57,201 bases of DNA. It comes from G963674685 sp964591275. Lineage in GTDB: Bacteria > Lernaellota > Lernaellaia > JACKCT01. The notes under the pieces were generated by a model. It did no database searches, was not told where the DNA came from, and was given only the letters and a program-made list of their open reading frames with translations. The position numbers and the translations under genes were made by a program. The stretch lies in assembly GCA_964591275.1 (NCBI GenBank), contig CAZQAE010000032.1:1-57201 (forward strand). The letters are read 5' to 3'. Positions within the stretch are counted from its first letter, which is position 1, and each line of letters begins with the position of its first letter. Positions 40,661 to 49,351 of the stretch are shown here, in pieces.

Positions 40661-42460
40661 TTATTTAACTCTTTTAGGCCTGACTAGTCCAAACACCATC
40701 ATCCCTGCCAGAAAAATTAACGCTGAAAATGAGAGAGTGTTGGCTGCCGCTGTCAATGGCGTTGTTTCAAAACTAACGGAAACGATGTGCCGACCCGGCG
40801 GAACTTGAAGCTCGACGCGTCCAAAAAGCTCCTCGGCTTTGCAGGCAACCGAAATCCGATCGACCTTTGCCAACCATCCCGGAAAATAAAACTGATTCAA
40901 ATACACGCTTCCACTGGTATTCATATTTACCTCGGCGACGTATGCGTTTGCACCGGCGGAAACAGTGTTTTTCAGTATCCCGTTTTGAACGGAAAATGGA
41001 TTTTTGGCCGGTCGCGCAGGTTTTTGGCCAACTGTCCTGGGAAGATAATCATCCCTGCTCACGCCGGTCTTTCCTTGCCTGACAACAAATCCCCGATTCA
41101 AAGTCGATGTAAATCGAACAATTGACGGGGAACTGTTCAATAGCTCAATTTGCTCATCGTATGAACCCATGTATATTTCGCCGCCTTCAAGGCCATAAAC
41201 AGCGAACCGGGGCGACATATACGAAGCGTACGCCGCCAGCACGCATACAATGGCGACAATGGCCGGTTTCAACTTCCGCCTGCCATCACCCTTTATTTCT
41301 ATCCAATCAATGGCGGAAGCAGCCCAAAGACTCGATCCCAGGCAAGCAATCGCCAAAAAACGCCAGGGGAATTGCACGAAGGACAGCAGAGGAATTGCAT
41401 CCCATAAAATTTTTGAATTCGATGTTGTCATAAACAGGGCTGCGAGAAAAACTAAAAAAGCAGCGATAGATCCGAAAAGGCGCTTTTCCGCTTGCGCCAT
41501 GTCATCCCTTGTGAAAAACCGCCAGGCTAAAGCGAGAAGCGCGAGAGCAATCCAGAACCAATGCGCGAGACCGACTTGCTGCGAAAAGAAATCTTCAGCA
41601 ACGCCGACGCGGCTGCCGCCAAATCCCCAGTACGGCGCAAAGAGTTGTTTGAAATGGATGAAATGATCTTCATAACGGAAAAACTCCTCGGTCAGACTTT
41701 CCGTGGCCCAAACCAGTTTTTTGTCTATAAATGCCGGCAACCAGAAAAAGGCGGATAAAAGTAAGCCGAACGCAACGGAGCCAGCCCCGGCGGCAAGGCC
41801 CCACAATGATCTGAACCGGAAATACTCAAAAATAATCCAGCCTATCAAAAAGGGCATGAAGATCATGGCCGTAATATTGTGCGTCAAGGTCAATAGCGCC
41901 AAACCTGCCGCGCCCGCCGCAAAACGAATGAGGCTGGGTGTTTTCACGCAGCCCGCCGCGCCCCAAAGAGCCAGCGGCATCCAGGCAAAGGCCACGTGCT
42001 CGCCCAACGCATGGCGGACAAGCATATCCACCAAATGATAAGGCGCCATCAGATAAAAAAGGCCCGCGACAAAAGAGGCGTATCGCGAAAGGTAATCTCT
42101 GGCCAGAAGATACATAAAGACGCCCGATAAAGCCCAGGTTAAAACGAGCGTGAGTTTCATCGCGCCGACTATGGACAAACCGACAAGATGCCAGACTTCG
42201 GACAGGAAATATGGCAATGGGGCGTAGAAATGAAATATCGGCGAACCGAAACCGTAGTAATAATCAGGAACCCATCTGGGATAAAGGTCTCCCGCGCGAA
42301 TTGCCGCATCGAAGACCAGCAGGCGCCATCCATCTATGGCGGATGAATGCCCGTATAACAGGAGCGGACGCCAGATGCCTGCCGACAGAGCCAACGCCGT
42401 AAAAAAAAGCAGTGTCGGCGCGAAGTATTTTGCGATTTTATTTTTCGTTTCCGGTTTCAT
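40661..42460 (-). CDS. Polytopic membrane protein with PTPS-related / YfhO-like domain
   Basis: A 599-residue protein with about twelve membrane helices. RWVPDYYYGFGSPIFHFYAP is typical of the 6-pyruvoyl-tetrahydropterin synthase-related membrane domain family, which despite its name resembles GT-C glycosyltransferases. LVFDAAIRAGDLYPRW comes just before. A C-terminal beta-sandwich follows from about residue 480 (VPPGRHIVSVSFETTPLT), as in YfhO-type proteins. I chose the ATG at 42460. The gene lies 65 bases after the second radical SAM gene on the same strand and so is probably the last gene of that operon. Confidence 0.75.
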   Translation of the reverse strand: MKPETKNKIAKYFAPTLLFFTALALSAGIWRPLLLYGHSSAIDGWRLLVFDAAIRAGDLYPRWVPDYYYGFGSPIFHFYAPLPYFLSEVWHLVGLSIVGAMKLTLVLTWALSGVFMYLLARDYLSRYASFVAGLFYLMAPYHLVDMLVRHALGEHVAFAWMPLALWGAAGCVKTPSLIRFAAGAAGLALLTLTHNITAMIFMPFLIGWIIFEYFRFRSLWGLAAGAGSVAFGLLLSAFFWLPAFIDKKLVWATESLTEEFFRYEDHFIHFKQLFAPYWGFGGSRVGVAEDFFSQQVGLAHWFWIALALLALAWRFFTRDDMAQAEKRLFGSIAAFLVFLAALFMTTSNSKILWDAIPLLSFVQFPWRFLAIACLGSSLWAASAIDWIEIKGDGRRKLKPAIVAIVCVLAAYASYMSPRFAVYGLEGGEIYMGSYDEQIELLNSSPSIVRFTSTLNRGFVVRQGKTGVSRDDYLPRTVGQKPARPAKNPFSVQNGILKNTVSAGANAYVAEVNMNTSGSVYLNQFYFPGWLAKVDRISVACKAEELFGRVELQVPPGRHIVSVSFETTPLTAAANTLSFSALIFLAGMMVFGLVRPKRVK

Positions 42461-42525
42461 CGTCAAAACACCGCAGGAGAATGTTTAGACCCAAACAAGG
42501 GGCGAAAGATGATACATGATGAAAC

Positions 42526-43899
42526 TCAGGTGGCGGTTGAAAAGCGAAACTCATGCCACCGCCGATTGGCTTCGATGAGGATTCCTTCAAGTTGCTTTGA
42601 AGACAATGAATCCGTTTTCACTACGGCGGAGCGGAATCCGTCATAGCGTGTATAATCTCTGGAGGTCAGTTTACCAGCGTCGACCATCTCCTGCCAGTAT
42701 TTTGAACCGGGGAAAGGCGTCGCTACAGTGAATTGAACGGATTCCGCCTTCATTTCGAGCGCCAAATCGATGGTTTTTCGAGCCGTTTCCATCGTTTCCC
42801 CGGGCATCCCGAACATAAAGGTCAGATGCATTTTAATGTCCAGGTCGTGCGTGGTTTGAACCGTCCGTTTTACTTCTTCAATATCCAAACCCTTGGCGCA
42901 TTGATCCAATAGTTTTTGCTCGGCGGATTCCACGCCATACTTCAGCGCATAAAGCCCCGCCCCTTTCAGGGCCTCGAGTATTTCGCGATCCATAAGATCG
43001 GCTCGCGCCATAATGGCAAAGGGAACATCCAATGATCTGCTTTTGACTTCCCGTGCAAAATCCAACATCCGCTCTTTGCCGATGTTGAAGGTGTCATCGT
43101 CGAAATAAACACTGGCGAAACCACATTCCTTCACGAGCCATTCCATCTCATCCACGACATCCACGATGGCGCGCGCGCGATACTTTCTGGAGTCGTACAT
43201 TATCTGGGGCCACGCGCAAAAAGTGCAATCGAAAGGACATCCGCGACTGGCCCACATCTGCACGGAAGGTCGCGGGATGCTGCCCGGTTCGTCGTGATAA
43301 TTCGACATCGGAAGAAAATGCCGCGCCGGCCATGGGAACTGCGACAGATCCGTCGTCAGAGACCGCCGGCCTCCATTGATGACCTGCCCGTCTTCACGCG
43401 CAATAACGCCATTGATTCCGGCAGGACTGCCGCCGCTTTCCAGCGTGTTGCAAACATCCAGCAGCGATAATTCGTATTCCCCTATCAACACGATATCGGC
43501 ATCGAGATTTTCCATCAGAAATAACGTCTGGTACATTTCGTGATGCAATCCCGCCAGCGCAATTTTCACATTCGGCGCTTCAGTTCGCACGCGCTTGAGC
43601 ATTTTCATATCCGCGTCGATGGATGGCGTGCAAATCTCCAGAAGAACCAAATCCGGCTTGAAATCCAGCATTTTTTCTATGAATTGATCATCGCTGATGT
43701 TTTCGGCGATGGCGTCAACGAGCAAGGTTGGAAATCCGTCGCGTTCAATAATGGCTGCCGCGTAAGCCAGGAAGAAGGGGAAAGGCATGTATTCCATTTC
43801 TTCCGCCTCGAAATGCGGCCAGCGGCTCCCTGCCCTAACGCCGTAATAGCCGGGCTTGCGCCACGGGGCGTTGCCAAGAAATACACGCGTTGACTTCAT
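42526..43899 (-). CDS. B12-type radical SAM protein, second of tandem pair
   Basis: A 457-residue protein. The N-terminal about 150 residues look like a cobalamin-binding Rossmann domain (KPDLVLLEICTPSIDAD, KIALAGLHH), although the usual DxHxxG is not seen. The radical SAM cluster site is RGCPFDCTFC with Cys221, Cys225 and Cys228, followed by VYFDDDTFNIGKERM, YALKYGVESAEQKLL and FMFGMPGETMET, all typical of the class B (B12-dependent) group. These enzymes methylate or rearrange unactivated carbons in lipids, sugars or antibiotics. I chose the ATG at 43899, overlapping the upstream radical SAM stop by one base (TGATG). Confidence 0.88.
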   Translation of the reverse strand: MKSTRVFLGNAPWRKPGYYGVRAGSRWPHFEAEEMEYMPFPFFLAYAAAIIERDGFPTLLVDAIAENISDDQFIEKMLDFKPDLVLLEICTPSIDADMKMLKRVRTEAPNVKIALAGLHHEMYQTLFLMENLDADIVLIGEYELSLLDVCNTLESGGSPAGINGVIAREDGQVINGGRRSLTTDLSQFPWPARHFLPMSNYHDEPGSIPRPSVQMWASRGCPFDCTFCAWPQIMYDSRKYRARAIVDVVDEMEWLVKECGFASVYFDDDTFNIGKERMLDFAREVKSRSLDVPFAIMARADLMDREILEALKGAGLYALKYGVESAEQKLLDQCAKGLDIEEVKRTVQTTHDLDIKMHLTFMFGMPGETMETARKTIDLALEMKAESVQFTVATPFPGSKYWQEMVDAGKLTSRDYTRYDGFRSAVVKTDSLSSKQLEGILIEANRRWHEFRFSTAT

Positions 43900-45362
43900 C
43901 AGTATTGCACTCGCTTCGTCCAGGACTTCGCGAACAGGTCGTTGCCCTGCCAGAACATGGAAACAGCCGTATAAACGGAGCGCACAAGCTCGTGCCAACT
44001 TTTGATGCGCAGTAATGCCCGAAAAATATACTTGGGCCGAAAATAAAATTTCAAATACGCTTTTCTCGTCCAGAATTGTATTTCTTCATCACTCATATCG
44101 CATTGCGGGCGCGGCAAAAGAGGGGCTTCTCCGCCGGCCAGCGTTGCATCCCGCCAATAATCCACGCCTTTTTCTTCCATAAGCATCTCGTATAGACGCG
44201 TCGCGGGCATAGGCGTCACTTTGGAAAACTGCGCGTAATCAAGATCCAGTTCCAAGGATAATTTGATGCTCTTTTTTACAGTCTCGGAAGTCTCGCCTGG
44301 ACTGCCAACCATGAAATAGCCGAATGTATCGATGCCGCTTTTGCGGGTTTTGATCATCACATCCCGCACCGTATCCAAAGAAACTTTTTTGTTGAGAGTT
44401 TCAAGAATCTGTTCGTCGCCGGATTCGATGCCGTAATAAATTCTCCTGCAACCGGCCTCAAAAAGGGCTTTTAGCATCTCTTCGTTGACAAGATCCACGC
44501 GACTCCGTATAGCCCAAAGTATCTTCTGTTTTCGATTGATAATTTCTTCGCATATCTTTATCACGCGTTTCTTGTCGGTGGTAAAACTCGAATCGAAAAA
44601 GTCAAATTCACGGATGTGGTATGCATCATAGCACTGTTGGATTTCGTCACAGATATTGCCGGGAGATCGCGGACGAAAAGTCAAACCACCCTGCTCGCAA
44701 AAGATGCATCGAAAAGGACATCCTCGGCTGGTTAAAAGCGCCGTGAAGTTTTTGAATTTGCTGATAAAGGAAAAGTACTCTTCATTCGGCAGATGATGCC
44801 TCGCCGGAAAGGGCGCGTTATCGACGTCCATGAAGAGCGAAGCATTTTCGGTTTGGACAATCTCACCGCTTGGGTCCCGATAAACAATCCCGGGAACCTT
44901 CGAAAGGTCGTCGTCCTCGCTCAGTGCGTCCAAAAATTTTGGGAATATTTCCTCGGCTTCGCATAATACACCGTAGTCGATGGCTTCATGATGCAGGGTC
45001 TCCTTTGGATAAATGCCGACGTGTACGCCGCCGACCACCGTGGGAATGCCTGTTGCCGCCTTGATATCCCGTATCCAACTCAGGGTTTGATGAAACAGGT
45101 ACGTTGTAATCGTATACGCGACCAGATCCGGGCCGAAGGCTTTGATACGCCCAACAACCTGATCTTTGCTCAAATGCAGAGCGTTGGCGTCAATGAATTG
45201 AATCTGCCTACCCGAATGCTCCGCCACCGAGGCGACGTAGGCCAAAGATAGGCTTGGGAACATGCCGTAATTTTCTTTAACGACTTTGATTCCCGGTTCA
45301 TTTTTCACAACGCCATAGGGCGGATAAACAAAACTGATTTTTCTTATGGCCTTTTTATGCAT
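43899..45362 (-). CDS. B12-type radical SAM protein, first of tandem pair
   Basis: A 487-residue protein with the same architecture as its downstream neighbour. The N-terminal domain has FIDANALHLSKDQVVGRIK and PTVVGGVHVGIYP, a cobalamin-type Rossmann fold. The cluster motif is SRGCPFRCIFCEQ with Cys215, Cys219 and Cys222; FDFFDSSFTTDKKRV, IYYGIESGDEQILETLNKK and FGYFMVGSPGETSETV follow. The C-terminal about 90 residues form an extra region (FYFRPKYIFRALLRI) with an amphipathic, membrane-like character, seen in hopanoid- and lipid-modifying relatives. Its ATG overlaps the stop of the gap-split membrane gene by one base (TAATG). Confidence 0.88.
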   Translation of the reverse strand: MHKKAIRKISFVYPPYGVVKNEPGIKVVKENYGMFPSLSLAYVASVAEHSGRQIQFIDANALHLSKDQVVGRIKAFGPDLVAYTITTYLFHQTLSWIRDIKAATGIPTVVGGVHVGIYPKETLHHEAIDYGVLCEAEEIFPKFLDALSEDDDLSKVPGIVYRDPSGEIVQTENASLFMDVDNAPFPARHHLPNEEYFSFISKFKNFTALLTSRGCPFRCIFCEQGGLTFRPRSPGNICDEIQQCYDAYHIREFDFFDSSFTTDKKRVIKICEEIINRKQKILWAIRSRVDLVNEEMLKALFEAGCRRIYYGIESGDEQILETLNKKVSLDTVRDVMIKTRKSGIDTFGYFMVGSPGETSETVKKSIKLSLELDLDYAQFSKVTPMPATRLYEMLMEEKGVDYWRDATLAGGEAPLLPRPQCDMSDEEIQFWTRKAYLKFYFRPKYIFRALLRIKSWHELVRSVYTAVSMFWQGNDLFAKSWTKRVQY

Positions 45363-47439
45363 TATTCCCTATCGAAAAAGCTGCGTCCCTCGTGAACAAA
45401 TCCGGCGATCATCGCCTTTCGCCTTTGGCCTTCGAATGCAAGAATCGCTTCGGAGGCAAAATCGAAGCGCACGCAAAGCACTTCCGCGTTTCTTCTAAGC
45501 TGCGCGCCAAGTCCAAATTCGTAATCGCTGTCTGTCGCTTCCATCAGACTGGAATCAACGAATAGACTGGAACCTATTCTCCGGCCAATCCCTTTTTTCA
45601 AAGCCTCTCGCCATTTTTCCTTGTCAGTATTCCACGATCTCGCCTTTTCGACAAGGACGGCGGCGGTTTCGCCTGACTCAAAGGACATGCCCCACCCCAC
45701 TCCTTCGAGAAAGTGCGTCTCGAATTTTTCGGGAACTGGCGGAGCTTTTTCAAAACAATGGCTAATCTTAGCCATTTTTTGGTGTTTAATNNNNNNNNNN
45801 AATGCTGGACCAATTCGTCGATAACAGCCTTTCGATTTTGACTATACCTCTTGGCTATCCCCATACTCAATCCCCGATAAAGAATCGGGCGATAGTCTTT
45901 GTCAAGGTCCTTTGACAATAGTAGAGCTTTGTCGAATCCCTTACTGGAAACTCGACTCATCAATTCAAAAAGCAGACCGCGGTCGCCGACCCGAAGTCTA
46001 TTGATGCGGTCCAGTTTTACGCCGTAACTGTCGCGCACTTTAGCCGTTTCCGCCGCCATGCGGTCCATAAGATGCTCCGGTGCGTCTCCTCGAAAAAGAA
46101 AAGCGTCAAAAGCAGGTTCAAAAACCCGGCCCATATGCCGGTAGTAGTTGCTCAAAAAGACGACGGCGATCAAACCGAAAACCCCCAATAATATTTTGAC
46201 CGACCAGCGCTGCTTTGCCATTTGCCAGAGATTTCCAAAGCCGGCGGCAATAATGAGAAAGAAGAATGGATAAACAGGGGCCAGATAACGATAATTTGCG
46301 TAATTGGCTGGATCGGCGCCGATGACCGGCAAAACGCGAAAACCGGATGCGGCGTATATCAATGAAAATATTATCGGAAAAGCGAGAATCAAGAGTTTCA
46401 GAATTTTCTGCGTTTCCTCTTTCGTTTTTCTTTTAAAAGGTTTTGCTATCAATGCCACGCAAGCCTCCCAGCCATTCCATAGGGAAGCAGTCACCGCGCA
46501 TAAAAATGTGGCCGCAAGGTATAACCAGCCGGGAATCCCGGTTTTGCCGGTCGGTGCAAACAAGCAGGAATGCCAGATATCCCTCGTCCAAAATTCAATG
46601 AATTTATTTAGGGATGTAACAATATCGGCTTCCAAAAATAGTCGTTTGATCGTAACGAGCGCGCCCGCCGTGTACCCTGTGTACGTATCGATCATCCCAA
46701 GAGCTTCGAAACCGTAGTATTTCAGGGACCACGCCAGCGGCGCGATGCCCGCAATCAGTCCCGCTGTGAAAGCGGGCAGGATGTTTAGAAATGTAAAACG
46801 CCCTCCGATCAAGGCAATGACAAAGAAACTGAAAACGCATAAGGGGAAGGCGGAATAGGACAGATACAATCCCAAACCGGCCGACAATCCCGCGGCGAAA
46901 GCGAAAATTATCCTGACCGTCTCAGAATTTTTTGTCATGGCCGACATCAGGCAGATAAGACACAGCGCTGACATAAGCGATGTTTCGCAGTGATTGCCCC
47001 AGGCCGTCATCGTCATCAAAACATAAAACGGCGGCGACAGACTGAAAAGCAAGCCGACGATCAGCGCCGAGCCTCGGGAAAAATATTTCCAGGCCAGCGT
47101 CATCCAAAGGGCCATGGCGATCAGGTTCCACAAAACCGCAGTCATTTTCAGCGAAAAAAGAACGGGGCCGAATACCTGCCGCATCGGGTAACTGAGCAGG
47201 CCCTCCCACAGCGTACCCGCAGCGAATGGCTTTGTCTGGTAAAGAGGCAGCGGCATCACCAAGCCTGTTTCGAGATCAAGCGCCACGTTGCCGGTCGGAA
47301 GTTCGTCCACCATGAGCGACCATCCCGAGGCTTGGGGATGAAAGATTAAAAATAGTCTGAGAAGCACAAACAGAATGGAGAAAAGAAAGATAGCCGCTGG
47401 CAACCTTAGGGCGGGATAACTTTTCCCGGCGTCGTCCAT
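45362..47439 (-). CDS. GT-C-like polytopic membrane protein, split by assembly gap
   Basis: One gene interrupted by ten Ns at 45791-45800. Before the gap about 546 residues are read (ATG at 47439): about eleven membrane helices, an early loop with MVDELP (Asp45, Glu46) at the GT-C acidic position, and a soluble C-terminal start. After the gap the frame is open from the gap to the stop at 45362, adding about 142 residues (THFLEGVGWGMSFESGE and on) that continue the same soluble region; YRGLSMGIAKRYSQN before the gap resembles LEGVGWGMSFESGE after it. The two pieces are in different frames across ten Ns, so the true gap length differs from ten. It is coupled to the radical SAM gene downstream. 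Confidence 0.7.
45791..45800. other. Assembly gap (ten Ns)
   Basis: Unsequenced bases inside the gene at 45362-47439. Ten is probably a placeholder length. Confidence 1.
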
Positions 47440-47616
47440 CAATAGGGAAAAACCTCTAGTGTCATGTCATGCGTCAACTGTTAGCATTGAGGTTGATGAG
47501 ACGCCCGGCTGGCAAGACGGTCAGAGTAAGTATATCGGAAATATTTGAGCGATGACCAACGCCGTCAACCGGGATGAATCGGCGACCGAATGCCACTTGT
47601 GATGCGTAACATGGCA

Positions 47617-48228
47617 TTACAGCAATTCCTTAATCATGTCAGTAAATATTGCCTCGTCATAACCGTGCGACTGGAATACCGGCTTCAATTCTCTGTCAAG
47701 AATTAACGCGAATGGAAGTGAAATTGTGTCGAAATAAGACAGCAGGGTCCAATCGGGATCAGCGCAAATAATATAATTCAACTCATACTGGTCACGCCAA
47801 CTTTGCAGAAATTCCGCGCTGGGGATTTGATAAAGGTCATCTTCGACGATGAGTTCAATGAGGGTAAATCCCTGATCTTTATATGGCTGATAGATTTGAT
47901 CCTCGATCTTCGGAGCATCCTCCCGGCAGGGCTTGCACCAACCGGCGCCGACATTGAGCATCACGACATCACCCAGGTGATCATAGAGCTCAACCGTATC
48001 GCCTTTGTCGTTCACCCATGAGTAGTTGTCTATGTCCGGCCCGTCGTCATCGTCGATTTGGGAATCATCGTCGCCGCCGTTGTCGTCATCGGGTCCTGGG
48101 CCCAAATCGTCATCATCGTCGTCGGATATTTCATCGCCATCGTATCGCTGCTCGTAATGTCCGCAGGAAACCGACAAAACGAAAACGACGAGAATAACCA
48201 GCATGGGAAATGTGCTCAAGCATTTCAT
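47617..48228 (-). CDS. Thioredoxin-fold (TlpA-like) lipoprotein with aspartate-rich tether
   Basis: A 203-residue exported protein. The signal ends in LSVSC (18-22), so Cys22 is probably lipidated. An Asp/Gly tether covers about 30-66. The rest is a thioredoxin fold: MLNVGAGWCKPCREDAPKIE carries the redox Cys98-x-x-Cys101, and SLPFALILDRELK contains the cis-Pro loop of TlpA/ResA proteins, which reduce disulfides in the periplasm. I chose the ATG at 48228 because MKCLSTFPML is a normal lipoprotein start. The tether should hold the redox domain away from the membrane. The redox partner is unknown. Confidence 0.82.
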   Translation of the reverse strand: MKCLSTFPMLVILVVFVLSVSCGHYEQRYDGDEISDDDDDDLGPGPDDDNGGDDDSQIDDDDGPDIDNYSWVNDKGDTVELYDHLGDVVMLNVGAGWCKPCREDAPKIEDQIYQPYKDQGFTLIELIVEDDLYQIPSAEFLQSWRDQYELNYIICADPDWTLLSYFDTISLPFALILDRELKPVFQSHGYDEAIFTDMIKELL

Positions 48229-48446
48229 GGCTAAACGATAGCTCCATTTCCAAGTCAAGGTCAATGGAATTCATTTCTTAAAAACGTTCAGCAAGCCGAG
48301 CTCAGCAAAGTGCAAGAATTAGCCTGATCGGACTAAGACATCTTCACGGATTTCAAGACTGTTGGGAAGGCAGACGCTACCCTATGCATGGAAACGCAAG
48401 AAACCTCTTTCACGTCAATGTCCGTGTAAAGGGTTCTTATGCGCTG

Positions 48447-49169
48447 TTAGATGCAGGTATATGTTTCGAGCACGAAATTGAAATCGGCCTGCTGCGTCAG
48501 GTCGAATGTGTCCTGCATGATGAGAACCGGATCGTTCACGAAACCCTCCTTATCGTCGATTTTATAAATTTTAATTTGATAAACCGTGTCTGCCTGAAGT
48601 CCGGGGACTTCATAATCGATATTATACCAGCAGTCGCACCACGCGCCCAACGGCTCCACATCGTACTCCGTGATCGTCAGCGTCGCACCGTCAATCTCAT
48701 AAGTCCCTTCAAAATCGAATTCGCAATTGCGGCAGGAGTTCAAGTGTTCGACGTAGAGCACGCCATCCAGGTAATTCATGACGTACCTTTCCTGCTGCGT
48801 AAAGGGGTTCTCTTCTTTTACTGATAGGCACTCGCTGTTCCAACCATTGAGAACATCACCCTGCGGGGGCGCGTCGTCATCGTCCGCATCATCATTTAGG
48901 TCGTCGTCGACATTGTCATCATCAGCGGCGTCATCATCCAAATCGTCATTCGTGTCCGCATCATCATCGGGCGAATCGGAATCGTCATCGTCGTCATCAT
49001 TTAGGTCGTCGTCGACATTGTCATCATCAGCGGCGTCATTATCCAAGTCGTCATTCGTGTCCGCATCATCATCGGACGAATCCAAGTCATCATTCTCATC
49101 ATTGCTCTCGCACGCAAAAACGAGAATTAATGTCGCAATAATCATTAAGGGCAAATATAGGTTTTTCAT
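48447..49169 (-). CDS. Aspartate-rich lipoprotein with duplicated tether
   Basis: A 240-residue exported protein. The lipobox LVFAC places the lipidated residue at Cys20. Residues about 23-120 are almost only Asp, Asn and Ala, with the block DADTNDDLDNDAADDDNVDD repeated in nearly the same form, a duplication visible in the DNA (48890-49083). The C-terminal about 110 residues are an ordinary beta-rich domain with Cys pairs (NSCRNCEFDFEG, AWCDCWYNI) of lipocalin-like or META-like appearance, not assigned. The ATG at 49169 has an excellent ribosome site (AAGGAGGA). Function unknown; calcium binding by the acidic stretch is possible. Confidence 0.75.
   Translation of the reverse strand: MKNLYLPLMIIATLILVFACESNDENDDLDSSDDDADTNDDLDNDAADDDNVDDDLNDDDDDDSDSPDDDADTNDDLDDDAADDDNVDDDLNDDADDDDAPPQGDVLNGWNSECLSVKEENPFTQQERYVMNYLDGVLYVEHLNSCRNCEFDFEGTYEIDGATLTITEYDVEPLGAWCDCWYNIDYEVPGLQADTVYQIKIYKIDDKEGFVNDPVLIMQDTFDLTQQADFNFVLETYTCI
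48890..49083. repeat. Two 89-base direct repeats, 105-base period
   Basis: Copies at 48890-48978 and 48995-49083 differ at three positions. They encode the repeated Asp-rich block of the lipoprotein at 48447. Such near-identity points to a recent tandem duplication. Confidence 0.9.
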
Positions 49170-49256
49170 AATATTCCTCCTTGTTAATTTGTTGCTACGA
49201 TTTTTGGAATTTGTCAATAAATATTTCCGCCAACGAAACACTTTACTTAGTCAAAC

Positions 49257-49285
49257 TTGACAAAGAAAAACAAGATCGAAATAGT
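49257..49285 (+). promoter_or_regulatory. Candidate promoter of the GT-C-like gene at 49352
   Basis: TTGACA (49257-49262), 17 bases, AATAGT (49280-49285). Perfect -35 box; 66 bases before the ATG. Confidence 0.55.
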
Positions 49286-49351
49286 CGAAAAACATCGTGA
49301 TCGCCTCATGCTTTTCATGCTGGCGTAAATTTTGACGAGAAAGAAGCGTTA

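Noticed and set aside
40661..42460. Annotation of the membrane protein as a pterin-synthesis enzyme because of its PTPS-related domain name
   Set aside because: The domain is a polytopic membrane domain; none of the zinc ligands of QueD/PTPS is present.
45598..45790. Continuation of the membrane protein frame straight across the ten Ns
   Set aside because: The residues after the Ns are low-quality coding in that frame; the overlapping frame ending at 45362 is the real one.
47589..47618. Hairpin at the end of the thioredoxin lipoprotein gene as a terminator
   Set aside because: The stem includes part of the stop codon and has no U-tract after it.
48890..49083. The repeated block as a CRISPR array
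   Set aside because: Only two copies, no spacers of fixed length, and it lies inside a coding sequence in frame.
48778..49260. Serine-rich open frame opposite the aspartate-rich lipoprotein gene
   Set aside because: The Ser runs are the complement of Asp codons (GAT/GAC); no signal, start site or domain.
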